Assembly (NCBI GenBank): GCA_904419525.1
Contig: CAJFRT010000005.1
Location: forward strand, 1-64,000
Direction of reading: 5' to 3'
DNA length: 64,000 nucleotides
Source: Candidatus Gallimonas merdae
Lineage (GTDB): Bacteria; Bacillota; Clostridia; Christensenellales; Borkfalkiaceae
The translations under genes and the position numbers were made by a program. Positions 42,296-51,356 of the stretch are shown one piece after another. Every line of letters begins with the position of its first letter. Position 1 is the first letter of the stretch. The notes beneath the pieces were generated by a model. The model was not told where the DNA came from. It made no database searches and worked only from the letters and a program-made list of their open reading frames with translations.

Positions 42296-43327
42296 TTATG
42301 GGATTACGGCGACCTTCATGACACCCTCCCGTCCGGAGGAGAACAGATCGTATGCCGTTCCGATCTGCTCCAAGGGGAACCGGTGCGTGATGAGGGGCGT
42401 CGCGTCCAGTTTTCCCGCGGCAATGAGCGCCATGATCTTTTCGCAGTCGCAGCCGTCCACGCCGCCCGTCTTGAACACAAGGTTTTTGCCGTACATCTCG
42501 GGCAGCGGAAGTGTCTGCGCCTCCTCGTACATGGCGACGATGACGACCGTCGCATTGGGGCGCGCGCATTCCCAGGCGAGGCGGAAACTCTCCTTCGTTC
42601 CCGCCGCTTCGATCACGGCGTCCGCTCCGCCGTGCTCTGCGCGCCTGAGAAGGGGGAGCGCCTCTTCCGGGGAGACCGTCTCCGCCTGCGGGAGGTGTTT
42701 TCGGAAGAACTCCCGCCGGACCGCGTTCTTTTCGCATACGATGACGCGCGCCGGGGCGTGCAGGAGGACGCAGAGCGCGGTGCAGTATCCCGTCGGACCG
42801 CCGCCGATGATGAGCACGATGTCGCCCCTTCGGATATTCGCGATGCCTGCCGCCCAATACCCCGTGGACAGCAGGTCGCCCGTAAAGAGCGCCTGTTCGT
42901 CGCTCACGCCGTCCGGGATCCTGACAAGGTTGGTGTCCGCAAGGGGGATGCGTGCGAACTGTGCCTGCCCGCCGTCGATGCGGCAGCCGATCGACCAGCC
43001 GCCCTCCGGATGGGTGCAGTTGTTCACCCAGCCGTTTTTACAGAAGAAGCATTCCCCGCAGAACGTTTCCACGTTGACTGCGACACGGTCGCCCGGCCGC
43101 ACGTGTTTCACCTGCCCGCCGGCCTTTTCAACGATCCCCACGAATTCATGTCCGACGGTGACGCCCGGAACCGCGCGCGGGACCGCGCCGCTGCGGATGT
43201 GCAGGTCGCTCGTGCAGATGCTCGAAAGCGTCACGCGCACAACGGCGTCGCGCGGGCCGTGCAGAACGGGCTCCGGCTTTTGCGTCAGAGCAAATTTTCC
43301 CTTTTCCGCATAGGTACAGGCAAGCAT
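42296..43327 (-). CDS. Zinc-dependent alcohol dehydrogenase (MDR family)
   Basis: 343 aa from 43327. The catalytic zinc site is visible as ICTSDLH (~36-42) and GHEFVG (~60-65), the structural-zinc lobe as CGECFFCKNGWVNNC (~88-102) and the Rossmann fold as IIGGGPTGYCTALC (~173). It oxidises an alcohol or polyol with NAD(P)+. The start was set by AAGGAGAA upstream and the family N-terminus; earlier ORF codons are not homologous-looking. The NUDIX gene lies 10 nt upstream, so the three minus-strand genes form an operon. Confidence 0.9.
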   Translation of the reverse strand: MLACTYAEKGKFALTQKPEPVLHGPRDAVVRVTLSSICTSDLHIRSGAVPRAVPGVTVGHEFVGIVEKAGGQVKHVRPGDRVAVNVETFCGECFFCKNGWVNNCTHPEGGWSIGCRIDGGQAQFARIPLADTNLVRIPDGVSDEQALFTGDLLSTGYWAAGIANIRRGDIVLIIGGGPTGYCTALCVLLHAPARVIVCEKNAVRREFFRKHLPQAETVSPEEALPLLRRAEHGGADAVIEAAGTKESFRLAWECARPNATVVIVAMYEEAQTLPLPEMYGKNLVFKTGGVDGCDCEKIMALIAAGKLDATPLITHRFPLEQIGTAYDLFSSGREGVMKVAVIP

Positions 43328-43337
43328 GAAATTCTCC

Positions 43338-43727
43338 TTATCCGCGGGCCTCGGCCGCGATCTTTGCAATGATGTCCCTGTCTGCCGGGCAGAAGTCAAA
43401 CGAGCCGATCTCTTCGGGCGCGATCCAGCGGATCTCGCTGTGTTCGAGGGGCTGGGCTTCGCCTCCGGCGATCTCGGCGTTGAAGAGCGTCAGTTCGATC
43501 GCGATGTCCGGGTAGACGTGCGTGACCCGGTCGTACACCTCTCCCACGCGGACCGTGATGCCCAGCTCCTCGCGGCATTCGCGCACGAGGGCCTGCTGTC
43601 CGCTCTCTCCCGGCTCCACTTTTCCGCCTGCGAATTCCCACAAAAGGGCGCGCGCCTTGTCGGCGGGGCGACGGCAGATGAGGATCTTTCCGCCGCGCCT
43701 GATGAGCGCCGCAACGACCTGTGTCAT
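43338..43727 (-). CDS. NUDIX hydrolase, MutT-like
   Basis: 129 aa. The NUDIX box is GGKVEPGESGQQALVRECREELGI (shown here only for its pattern G-x5-E-x7-REUXEEXGU), at ~residues 34-57. It starts MTQVVAALIRRGGKILICRRP, typical of the MutT group that hydrolyses oxidised nucleotides such as 8-oxo-dGTP. The start at 43727 has GGAGGAAATTC upstream and overlaps the dGTPase stop by 4 nt. Together with dGTPase and MutY in this window, it points to nucleotide-pool and oxidative-damage control. Confidence 0.88.
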   Translation of the reverse strand: MTQVVAALIRRGGKILICRRPADKARALLWEFAGGKVEPGESGQQALVRECREELGITVRVGEVYDRVTHVYPDIAIELTLFNAEIAGGEAQPLEHSEIRWIAPEEIGSFDFCPADRDIIAKIAAEARG

Positions 43728-44938
43728 GAATTTCCTCCGTCGAAATAACCGATGTAGCTGAGCCGCAGAGAACTGTCCGGGAACAGAAAGCCGTACAGGT
43801 CGATAAAGTAGTCGTCCGTCATGCTCGCAATGTAATCGGTGACGATCAGATTGCGTTCGGTCTCGCGGTAGGGCATGCGGCGGTGCTTTGCATAATAGGG
43901 CGCTTCCAGGTAGGCGATATGGTGGCGGAATACGGGGGAGGACTGCCTGCCCGCATGCAGGTCGGAGAGCAGTTTTTCGTAGAGTTCCGACATCATGCGG
44001 CGGATCGTATCGTCCGCATTCTGGACTCTTTCGCTGCGGTAGATGAGGTTGTAGTTGTCCTGTTTGGCCGCTTTCAGGGCGGCAAAGTGCCGCTCGTCCA
44101 GCCTGATATAGGGGTGCAAGTAGCTGTTTTCGATGAGATTGACCATCAGATTGTTGACGATCTCGGCGTTGATGGTGCCGATGCCCGTGTCCTCGAACGT
44201 CATGCCGGCAAGCGCCTTGCTCTTTTCCGCGTCGTGGCGGTCTTTGCCCAGGTAGGCAATGATGTCGCTGATCCGGACCACGCAGCCCTCCAGGGTGGAG
44301 GGAACGAGCTTTGAAATGTTGCCCGTATCCTGCCTGCATGCACGCATTCTTTCGTCAAAGGCGTCAAAGTCCGGAAGGGGCGCGGGGCGGTATTCGCCCA
44401 GTTCCAGCTCCCCGTTGTGGGCCGCGATGCCGTCCAGCGTCTGCAAACACAGATTGAGCGGAAAGATCTCGTCGAGCACGCGCACCGAATGAATGTTGTG
44501 CGCGAAATGCAGACCCGTGTGCGAGCAGTACAGCTCGTCGAGAAAGCGCTCTCCCGTGTGGCCGAACGGGGTGTGGCCGATGTCGTGGCCGAGGGCGATC
44601 GCTTCGATAAGCTCCTGATTGAGTCCGAGCGCCCGCCCGATCGTCCGCGCGATGCGCGAGACGAGCTGAACGTGCAGGCTGCGCCGCGTGATGTCGTCGT
44701 TTTTGTAGAGCGAAAAGACCTGTGTCTTGTCCGAATAGCGGTTGTAATAGGGGCAGTTTAGGATCTTGTCCGCATCGCGGATAAAGGCGGGGCGCCATAC
44801 CGTTGCCGCATCGTGCGGATTGGGGCCCCTTCTCAACGCGTTTTTTTCGTCGAACGCATATGGGGAGGGGGTGCGCTCCGCAAGATCGCGCTCCATGCGG
44901 CGGGAGAGTTCTGCCGGAAGTTCTTCGTAGTGCGTCAT
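43724..44938 (-). CDS. Deoxyguanosinetriphosphate triphosphohydrolase-like protein
   Basis: 404 aa. An HD-domain enzyme cleaving dNTPs to nucleoside and triphosphate. RRSLHVQLVSRIARTIG (~83) carries the first metal His, ALGHDIGHTPFGHTGERFL (~112-130) the HD pair and later RISDIIAYLGKDRHD the distal Asp. Length fits the bacterial type 2 family. The promoter's -10 box ends 6 nt before the ATG and there is no SD, so its mRNA should be leaderless. Confidence 0.9.
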   Translation of the reverse strand: MTHYEELPAELSRRMERDLAERTPSPYAFDEKNALRRGPNPHDAATVWRPAFIRDADKILNCPYYNRYSDKTQVFSLYKNDDITRRSLHVQLVSRIARTIGRALGLNQELIEAIALGHDIGHTPFGHTGERFLDELYCSHTGLHFAHNIHSVRVLDEIFPLNLCLQTLDGIAAHNGELELGEYRPAPLPDFDAFDERMRACRQDTGNISKLVPSTLEGCVVRISDIIAYLGKDRHDAEKSKALAGMTFEDTGIGTINAEIVNNLMVNLIENSYLHPYIRLDERHFAALKAAKQDNYNLIYRSERVQNADDTIRRMMSELYEKLLSDLHAGRQSSPVFRHHIAYLEAPYYAKHRRMPYRETERNLIVTDYIASMTDDYFIDLYGFLFPDSSLRLSYIGYFDGGNS

Positions 44939-44944
44939 GTCCGT

Positions 44945-44973
44945 ATTATATCAGAAATGCCCGGAAAAGGCAA
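44945..44973 (-). promoter_or_regulatory. Promoter for a leaderless dGTPase mRNA
   Basis: Minus strand: TTGCCT, 17 nt, TATAAT, then 6 nt (ACGGAC) and the ATG at 44938. Confidence 0.75.
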
Positions 44974-44982
44974 TCATAACAA

Positions 44983-45011
44983 AAAGGGCGCGCCGTGCGG
45001 CGCAGCCCTTT
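44983..45011 (-). terminator. Terminator of the 45051 membrane-protein gene
   Basis: On the minus strand the arms AAAGGGC and GCCCTTT enclose GCGCC-GTGC-GGCGC with one bulged base, followed by a T run (CCCTTTTTGTT). Confidence 0.75.
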
Positions 45012-45050
45012 GTATCTTTTGGCGGTGGACCGGCGTTCGTACCGGCTTTT

Positions 45051-45512
45051 TTACAGCGCCAGCCCCAGGATCGCCCACAGGACGACGGCCCAGAGGATGA
45101 GCCCCCAGATGCCGCATTTTCCGCAGGTGCGCGCAAGGGCGGGTTTTCCCTTGTACATGGCAAAGTAGCATGCGATGCCCGCGGGGAAGACGATCAGTGA
45201 AAGCGCCTTCCAGCCGAGCAGGGCGGCGTCCGAAAAAGTCGCCTTGAACCACGGGCCGATCGATTTGTAAAATTCCGTCGCTTCGTGCCTGTCCACGGCG
45301 AAGCCGAGCCCGAGGAAGAGCACCGCGACGACGAGATACAGCCAGGAAAGCCCGAACGTGCCGCTTGCGTTCGTACACAGATTCATGACGATGAGAATGA
45401 GTCCGACGCTCAGGAAAAAGGAGACGTCGTGTTCTGAATAGTTGGCAAGGTATGCATAAAAGATGAGCATGAATACCAACAGGACCAGCGTGATAACGCT
45501 CAGTGCAGCCAT
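45051..45512 (-). CDS. Membrane protein of unknown function
   Basis: 153 aa with about four or five hydrophobic segments: ~4-22, ~30-48, ~56-74, ~95-115 and ~134-152. The last loop holds CGKCGIWG, a Cys pair that might bind metal. SD GGGGGG precedes the ATG. It is the promoter-proximal gene upstream of dGTPase but is separated from it by a terminator, so it is probably an independent unit. No family recognised. Confidence 0.6.
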   Translation of the reverse strand: MAALSVITLVLLVFMLIFYAYLANYSEHDVSFFLSVGLILIVMNLCTNASGTFGLSWLYLVVAVLFLGLGFAVDRHEATEFYKSIGPWFKATFSDAALLGWKALSLIVFPAGIACYFAMYKGKPALARTCGKCGIWGLILWAVVLWAILGLAL

Positions 45513-45687
45513 TTTGATTCCCCCCGAAAGATTGACTTTTCTCCATTATAATACACCTTTTTTCACTTGTCAAGACAAGCGGTGAAATTTCCGTGAAAAA
45601 ACCGGACGCGTATGCGGGCACGGTTTTGCGCATGCTGCGCATATGATGGGGCGACTGCCCTTTCCGGGCAGAGGGGGGATCGTACGA

Positions 45688-46470
45688 ATGCAATGGTTTC
45701 TGGCTCTGGACGCATGGCTGCAGGCGCTCATCGCCTCCCTTGTCATGTACGCGATGACTGCGCTGGGTGCGGCCTGCGTGTTTCTTTCAAAGCGTCCCAA
45801 AGAGGGCGTTTTAACGGTTCTGCTCGGCGCGTCCGCGGGGATCATGATTGCCGCCAGCTTTTTTTCTCTGCTCCTGCCCGCGATCGAGGCGGACGGGACG
45901 CTCCCCGCATACGTCACGGTGACGGTCGGCTTTCTGCTGGGCGGGGCGTTTATCGTCGGAAGCGATCTGCTGCTGTCGCGCACGCAGCGCTCCTTCCGCA
46001 CCATCGGCGACAAGCGGACGGCGCTTCTGTATTTCGCCGTCACGCTGCACAACGTGCCGGAGGGCATGGCGGTCGGGGTGGCCTTTGCCGCGGGAGCGGG
46101 GCTGGCGGCTTCGGACGGCGCGGCGCTCGCCGGTCTTCTGCTCGCGCTGGGCATCGCCGTACAGAATTTCCCGGAGGGCATGTGCGTCGCTTTCCCCATG
46201 CGCGCAAGGGGCATGTCTCCCGTGCGCAGCTTTCTGTTTGCGCAGGGGTCCGGCGCCGTCGAGGTCCCCGCCTGCGTGCTCGGTGCGCTTGCGGCAAGCG
46301 CGGTCGGGAGTCTTTTGCCGTGGGCGCTCGCGTTTTCTGCGGGCGCAATGGTGGCGGTCGTCTGCTCGGAACTCATTCCCGAGTGCTTCTCCGGGAACAA
46401 GACGCTCGCCACGGCGGGGGTCGTGGTGGGGTTCTGCCTCATGATGGTGCTGGACGTTGCGCTCGGATAG
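45688..46470 (+). CDS. ZIP-family metal transporter
   Basis: 260 aa from ATG 45688 after GAGGGGGG. Eight hydrophobic helices are arranged as in ZIP proteins. The metal-binding motifs on helices 4 and 5 are plain: HNVPEGMAVGVAF (~residues 125-137) and QNFPEGMCVAFPM (~170-182). The short cytoplasmic loop lacks a long His-rich stretch. ZIPs import Zn2+, Fe2+ or Mn2+. In the GufA/ZupT-like group, helix 5 often starts with His; here it starts with Gln. Confidence 0.9.
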   Translation: MQWFLALDAWLQALIASLVMYAMTALGAACVFLSKRPKEGVLTVLLGASAGIMIAASFFSLLLPAIEADGTLPAYVTVTVGFLLGGAFIVGSDLLLSRTQRSFRTIGDKRTALLYFAVTLHNVPEGMAVGVAFAAGAGLAASDGAALAGLLLALGIAVQNFPEGMCVAFPMRARGMSPVRSFLFAQGSGAVEVPACVLGALAASAVGSLLPWALAFSAGAMVAVVCSELIPECFSGNKTLATAGVVVGFCLMMVLDVALG

Positions 46471-46505
46471 CGTATAATCTTGCGCGTTTGCGCCATATTG
46501 GAGGT

Positions 46506-47345
46506 ATGAAAGCGCGGAAAAATACGGAAAAAACGGAAACAAAAGGGAAAAAGAACACGCGGACGGCAATCATCGTGGGGGCGTCATCGGGCATCGGCAG
46601 GGAGACGGCGCTCCGCCTTGCCGCGCGCGGGGATACGGTGTTCAATCTGTCGCGCACCGCAGCAAAGCCGCCCGTGCGCACCGTCACGGCGGACGCCTCG
46701 GAGGAGGGCGCGCTCACGCGGGCCGTGGAAAACATTTGCAAGGAGACGGGCGGGCTCGATCTGCTCGTCTACTGCGCGGGGTATTCCTGCCTGGCTCCCG
46801 TCGCATGCGCCAGGAGCGAAGATTACCGGTATCTGTTCGAGGTCAACTATTTCGGCGCGGTAGAGGCGCTGCGCGCCGCGGCGCCCTTTCTGGAAAAGCG
46901 GGGCGGGCGCGCGGTGCTCGTGGGCTCGATGGGCGGGGAGCTGCCCATTCCGTACGACGGGTTTTACTGCGCGTCCAAGGCGGCTCTTTGTATGCTCGCG
47001 CGGGAGACGGACATGGAGTGGCGCAGCCGCGGCGTGCGCGTGAGCGCGCTGCTCCCCGGCGGGACGGCGACGGGCTTTACGGACAAGCGCACCGTCTACA
47101 GCGAAGAGGAGAGCGAGACCTATTTCCTGGCGCTGCGCAGGAGCGGCGCGGCGCTTGCCAACATCGAGCAGGGCGGCATGAATCCTTCCCTGGTCGCGGA
47201 CGCCGTGATCAGGCTCGCCGGGCGCCGCAATCCGCCCGCGGTCGCGGCGGCCGGCGGAAAGAATATCTTTGTGCGGGCGGTCGCGCGCATGATGCCCGAA
47301 CGCGTCACGGACTGGGCGGTGCGGCGCAAGTTCAACCAGCGCTGA
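46506..47345 (+). CDS. Short-chain dehydrogenase/reductase
   Basis: 279 aa from ATG 46506 (TGGAGGT upstream; a TATAAT at ~46481 may be its -10). After a basic N-terminus (MKARKNTEKTETKGKKN), the nucleotide-binding GASSGIGRETA is at ~25-35, VYCAGYS at ~86 and the catalytic Ser/Tyr/Lys in VGSMGG and YCASKAAL (~150-160). NAD(P)-dependent oxidoreductase of unknown substrate, similar to the classical DltE/YqjQ-type subgroup. The hydrophilic N-terminal extension of ~17 residues is unusual for the family. Confidence 0.88.
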   Translation: MKARKNTEKTETKGKKNTRTAIIVGASSGIGRETALRLAARGDTVFNLSRTAAKPPVRTVTADASEEGALTRAVENICKETGGLDLLVYCAGYSCLAPVACARSEDYRYLFEVNYFGAVEALRAAAPFLEKRGGRAVLVGSMGGELPIPYDGFYCASKAALCMLARETDMEWRSRGVRVSALLPGGTATGFTDKRTVYSEEESETYFLALRRSGAALANIEQGGMNPSLVADAVIRLAGRRNPPAVAAAGGKNIFVRAVARMMPERVTDWAVRRKFNQR

Positions 47346-47408
47346 AAGGTTCCGTCCGCGCGCGGGGGCGCCGAATGCGAAATTCGTACAAAAAAGCCCC
47401 CGTAACGC

Positions 47409-47438
47409 TTGACGGGGAGGCAGGACGTTTGCTATAAT
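47409..47438 (+). promoter_or_regulatory. Promoter of the purine operon
   Basis: TTGACG, 18 nt, TATAAT. The -10 is followed after 6 nt by the ATG of a 15-codon ORF; purE starts 160 nt downstream. Confidence 0.65.
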
Positions 47439-47444
47439 ATTGTC

Positions 47445-47520
47445 ATGAAAAAGGCAGCTCTGTCCTGCCGTATACGGCAGATGAATGATTGATCGCAAAG
47501 ACTCTGGAGTCGGTTTTTTT
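47445..47520 (+). promoter_or_regulatory. Purine operon leader with 15-codon ORF and possible attenuator
   Basis: ORF 47445-47492 reads MKKAALSCRIRQMND and would be leaderless. Inside it two mutually exclusive hairpins are possible: GGCAG(47453)-CTGCC(47465) and the perfect palindrome CTGCCG-TATA-CGGCAG (47465-47480). A weak stem GACT-CTGG-AGTC then precedes GG and seven T residues (47514-47520). Together this resembles a translation-coupled attenuator. It does not match the purine riboswitch consensus. The rest of the 252 nt gap to purE holds only a GC-rich hairpin near the SD. Confidence 0.4.
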
Positions 47521-47597
47521 CGCATAGAAAGAAACTGCTCTTTTTCATTTTTTCGGAAAAAGCGGCGGGCGGCGCCCGCGTTACGGAGGTTTACGCT

Positions 47598-48092
47598 ATG
47601 AAGAAAGTTGCAGTGATCATGGGGAGCGACAGCGATCTCCCCGTCGTGGAAAAGGCGTTTTCCGTGTTCGAGGAATACGGCGTGCCCTATGAAGTCCACG
47701 TCTATTCGGCCCACCGCACGCCCGTGGAGGCGCGCATGTTCGCCCAGAACGCGGCGGACGAGGGGTTCGGGGCGATCATCGCGGCGGCGGGAAAGGCCGC
47801 GCACCTGGCGGGATCGCTCGCGGCGAACACAGTGCTGCCCGTCATCGGGATCCCCGTCAAGAGCTCCACGCTCGACGGCCTGGACGCGCTCTTGTCCACC
47901 GTTCAGATGCCCTCCGGCATTCCCGTGGCGACGGTGGCGATCGACGGCGCGCAGAACGCCGCGCTGCTCGCAGTGCAGATCCTTGCCGTCTCGGACGAAA
48001 AACTGCATGAAAAACTCATGAATTCCCGCCGTGCGGCGACGGAAAAGGTGCTCAAAAAGGACGCCGAGATCGCCGCAAAATACAACAGGTAA
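47598..48092 (+). CDS. purE: N5-carboxyaminoimidazole ribonucleotide mutase (class I PurE)
   Basis: 164 aa. It moves the carboxyl group in CAIR formation. GSDSDLPVV at residues 9-17, SAHRTPVEA (~40-48) and AAAGKAAHLAGSLAANTVLPVIGIPV are the nucleotide-binding motifs of class I PurE, with a small clostridial variation (GKAAHL instead of the usual GGAAHL). No purK is found in the window although class I enzymes usually need it; purK may lie elsewhere, or the enzyme may use AIR and CO2 directly. Confidence 0.93.
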   Translation: MKKVAVIMGSDSDLPVVEKAFSVFEEYGVPYEVHVYSAHRTPVEARMFAQNAADEGFGAIIAAAGKAAHLAGSLAANTVLPVIGIPVKSSTLDGLDALLSTVQMPSGIPVATVAIDGAQNAALLAVQILAVSDEKLHEKLMNSRRAATEKVLKKDAEIAAKYNR

Positions 48093-48125
48093 ATCTTTTA
48101 CAGGAAGAAAAAAGGAGATAAAGCT

Positions 48126-48845
48126 ATGGAAACCGAAAAGACCGTTCAGCTCTACGAGGGCAAGGCGAAAAAAGTGTACGCGACGACGGACGAGAATCTG
48201 TGCATCGTCTCGTATAAGGACGACGCGACCGCGTTCAACGGGCTCAAAAAGGGTACGATCGCAGGCAAGGGCGTCGTGAACAACCGCATGACCAACCTCT
48301 TGATGCAGCTTCTCGAAAAGGCAGGCGTTCCCACCCATTTCGTCAAAGAACTCTCCGACCGCGACACGCTTGTCAGAAAAGTGAAGATCGTTCCGCTGGA
48401 AGTCATTATCCGCAATGTCTCCGCGGGTTCGTTCGCCAAGCGCTACGGCGTGGAGGAAGGGATCGTGTTCGACGAGCCCACCATCGAGTTCTCCTATAAG
48501 AACGACGATCTGGGCGACCCGCTCATCAACTCCTATCATGCGCTTGCGCTGAAGCTCGCGACCAAGGAGGAGATCGAAACGATCAAAAAGTATGCGTTCA
48601 AGGTGAACGAGGTCCTGAAAGCATATTTCCTGCATCTCGGGGTCAAGCTCATCGACTTCAAGCTCGAGTTCGGACGGCTTGCGGACGGCACCATCGTGCT
48701 TGCGGACGAGATCTCGCCCGATACCTGCCGTTTCTGGGACGCAAAGACCAACGAAAAGTTGGACAAGGACAGATTCCGCCGCGATATGGGCGGCGTCGAG
48801 GACGCGTACGCCGAAATTTTCAAGCGCGTCACGAAAGGGGAGTAA
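48126..48845 (+). CDS. purC: SAICAR synthetase
   Basis: 239 aa. It joins aspartate to CAIR with ATP. The N-terminus [16 protein letters not shown] holds the ATP-binding Lys residues; [15 protein letters not shown] and the late [12 protein letters not shown] are standard PurC motifs. Length is typical. It follows purE by 33 nt. Confidence 0.95.
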   Translation: METEKTVQLYEGKAKKVYATTDENLCIVSYKDDATAFNGLKKGTIAGKGVVNNRMTNLLMQLLEKAGVPTHFVKELSDRDTLVRKVKIVPLEVIIRNVSAGSFAKRYGVEEGIVFDEPTIEFSYKNDDLGDPLINSYHALALKLATKEEIETIKKYAFKVNEVLKAYFLHLGVKLIDFKLEFGRLADGTIVLADEISPDTCRFWDAKTNEKLDKDRFRRDMGGVEDAYAEIFKRVTKGE

Positions 48846-48851
48846 CGGTCT

Positions 48852-50318
48852 ATGGAGCATGAGATCCACGAGGAGTGCGGCGTATTCGGCATCTTTGCGC
48901 CCGAGGCGCAGAACGTCGCGTCCACCGCGTATTATGCCCTGTTCGCCCTGCAGCACAGGGGGCAGGAATCGGCCGGGATCGTCGTCAACAACGACGGCGT
49001 GTTCTCTTCGTACAAGGACGTGGGCCTTGTCAACGACGTGTTCACGCCCGAAGTGCTTGCAAAGCTGGGCCTTGGGAACATGGCGATCGGCCATGTGCGC
49101 TACGGCACCACGGGCACGAGCGGCCGGGAAAACGCGCAGCCCATCGTCGTCAATCACCTGAAGGGGAACATGGCGCTTGCCCACAACGGCAACCTCATCA
49201 ACGCCACGGAGCTCCGGGAGGAGCTGGAGAACGACGGCTGCATCTTCCACACGACGTCGGATACCGAAGTGATCGCCTACGTCATCACGCGCGAGCGCGT
49301 CAAGGTGCGTTCCATTGAAGAAGCCGTCCTTGCGGCCATGGACAAACTCAAGGGCGCCTATTCGCTCGTCGTCATGTCGCCCTCCAAGCTGATCGCGGCG
49401 CGCGATCCGTTCGGATTCCGCCCGCTGTGCCTGGGCAAGCGCGACGACGGCAGCTGGCTGGTCGCCTCCGAGTCGTGCGCCCACAATGCGGTGGGCGGAC
49501 ACAAGGTGCGCGAGATCGAGCCGGGGGAGATGGTCGTCATCACAAAGGACGGCGTCCGCAGCGACACCTCGCACTGCGGCGGGAAAAAGGCCTTCTGCGT
49601 GTTCGAGTATTTCTACACCGCCCGGCCCGATTCGGAGATCGACGGCTGCTATGTGCACGATGCGCGCAAGCGTGCGGGCGCGTTCCTGGCGGAAAAGTAC
49701 AAGATCGATGCAGACATCGTCATCGGCGTTCCCGATTCGGGGCTGGACGCGGCGCTCGGCTATGCGCAGGCGTCCGGGATCCCTTACGGCATCGGATTCA
49801 TCAAGAACAAGTATATCGGCAGAACGTTCATCGCGCCCGATCAGAAGGTGCGCGAGGACCGCGTCAAGATCAAACTCAACGTCATTGCCTCGGCGATCCG
49901 CGGCAAGCGCGTCATTCTGGTGGACGACTCCATCGTCCGCGGCACGACGAGCGCGCGCATCGTCCGGCTTCTGCGCGAGGCCGGCGCAACGCAGGTGCAT
50001 TTCCTGTCCTCCGCGCCCAAGTTCCTCAATCCCTGCTATTACGGCACGGACATCGATTCGCGAGACAATCTGATCGCCTGCCACCATACGACGGAGGAGA
50101 TCGCCCGGATCATCGGCGCGGATTCCGTCGGGTATCTCGACATCGAGCACGCAAGGCATCTTGCGGGCGGGGACGGTTCGGGATTCTGCTGCGCCTGCTT
50201 TGACGGCGTATACCCGACCGAGATCCCCAAAGAGCCCGGCAAGGACCGCTTTGAGCGCCCGATTTCGGGCCGGCCGATCAGTGAAAACCCCAAATTCCGG
50301 AAAAATCAGGAGAGCTGA
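48852..50318 (+). CDS. purF: Amidophosphoribosyltransferase
   Basis: 488 aa. First committed step of purine synthesis: PRPP plus glutamine to phosphoribosylamine. The glutaminase nucleophile Cys follows a short propeptide (MEHEIHEE-CGVFGIF), with LQHRGQESAGI next. The PRPP site is ILVDDSIVRGTTSAR (~357-371). Fe-S cluster Cys residues occur late (GFCCACFDGVYP), as in Bacillus. 6 nt after purC. Confidence 0.96.
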   Translation: MEHEIHEECGVFGIFAPEAQNVASTAYYALFALQHRGQESAGIVVNNDGVFSSYKDVGLVNDVFTPEVLAKLGLGNMAIGHVRYGTTGTSGRENAQPIVVNHLKGNMALAHNGNLINATELREELENDGCIFHTTSDTEVIAYVITRERVKVRSIEEAVLAAMDKLKGAYSLVVMSPSKLIAARDPFGFRPLCLGKRDDGSWLVASESCAHNAVGGHKVREIEPGEMVVITKDGVRSDTSHCGGKKAFCVFEYFYTARPDSEIDGCYVHDARKRAGAFLAEKYKIDADIVIGVPDSGLDAALGYAQASGIPYGIGFIKNKYIGRTFIAPDQKVREDRVKIKLNVIASAIRGKRVILVDDSIVRGTTSARIVRLLREAGATQVHFLSSAPKFLNPCYYGTDIDSRDNLIACHHTTEEIARIIGADSVGYLDIEHARHLAGGDGSGFCCACFDGVYPTEIPKEPGKDRFERPISGRPISENPKFRKNQES

Positions 50319-50321
50319 CGC

Positions 50322-51356
50322 ATGGATAAGAGTTATTCGGACAGCTACAAGGCCGCCGGCGTGGACATCACCGCCGGATACAAGGCGGTGGAGCTCATGA
50401 AAAAGCACGTTGCCCGCACCATGCCCGAAGGCAGGGCGGACATCGGCGGCTTCGGCGGCCTGTTCCCCCTGGACATGGCCGGCATGAAGGAGCCCGTGCT
50501 CGTCTCCGGTACGGACGGCGTGGGCACCAAGATCAAGCTCGCTTTCCTCATGGACAAGCACGACACGGTGGGTATCGACTGCGTCGCCATGTGCGTCAAC
50601 GACATCGTCTGCTGCGGCGCAAAGCCGCTCTTCTTCCTCGACTATATCGCCTGCGGCAGGAATTTCCCCGAAAAGATCGCCTCGATCGTAGGCGGCGTTG
50701 CCGAGGGCTGCGTGCGCGCCGGCTGCGCGCTCATCGGGGGCGAAACGGCGGAACATCCCGGCCTCATGCCCGAGGAGGAGTACGACCTGGCGGGCTTTGC
50801 CGTGGGCGTTGTGGACAAGTCCGAAGTCATTGACAATACGGCCATGAAAGAGGGGGACCTGATGCTTGCGCTCCCCTCGTCCGGCGTTCATTCCAACGGT
50901 TTTTCGCTCGTCAGAAAGGTGCTTGACGTCGAAAACTGCGATCTTACGGCGCCCGTTGCGGAACTGGGCGGCAAGGGGCTGGGCGAAACGCTGCTGACGC
51001 CCACGGAGATCTATGTGAAACCCGTCCTCGCGCTGCTGAAAGAGGTGACCGTCAGGGGCATCTCGCACATCACGGGCGGCGGATTCTATGAAAACATGCC
51101 GCGCTCGATCCCCAAGGGGCTGGGTGTCCTGATCGACAGAGGCGCCGTGCGCGTGCCGCCCATCTTCGGGCTCATTCAGAAGCGGGGCAATATCTCCGAA
51201 CACGACATGTTCAACACATTCAACATGGGCGTCGGAATGAGCGTCGTCGTCGCGCGGGAGGACGCAGTGCGGGCGATCGACGTCCTCAAAGCCAACGGTG
51301 TGGACGCATACATCATCGGCAAGATCGTGCGCGGAGACGGGGTGACGCTCGTATGA
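50322..51356 (+). CDS. purM: Phosphoribosylformylglycinamidine cyclo-ligase (AIR synthetase)
   Basis: 344 aa. It closes the imidazole ring with [17 protein letters not shown] (~60-73), [12 protein letters not shown] (~86-97) and [10 protein letters not shown] are family motifs, and [13 protein letters not shown] marks the second half. It starts 3 nt after purF and overlaps purN (ATGA). Confidence 0.96.
   Translation: MDKSYSDSYKAAGVDITAGYKAVELMKKHVARTMPEGRADIGGFGGLFPLDMAGMKEPVLVSGTDGVGTKIKLAFLMDKHDTVGIDCVAMCVNDIVCCGAKPLFFLDYIACGRNFPEKIASIVGGVAEGCVRAGCALIGGETAEHPGLMPEEEYDLAGFAVGVVDKSEVIDNTAMKEGDLMLALPSSGVHSNGFSLVRKVLDVENCDLTAPVAELGGKGLGETLLTPTEIYVKPVLALLKEVTVRGISHITGGGFYENMPRSIPKGLGVLIDRGAVRVPPIFGLIQKRGNISEHDMFNTFNMGVGMSVVVAREDAVRAIDVLKANGVDAYIIGKIVRGDGVTLV

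Noticed and set aside
47439-47597. A purine riboswitch before purE
   Set aside because: The conserved loop sequences and three-way junction are not present.
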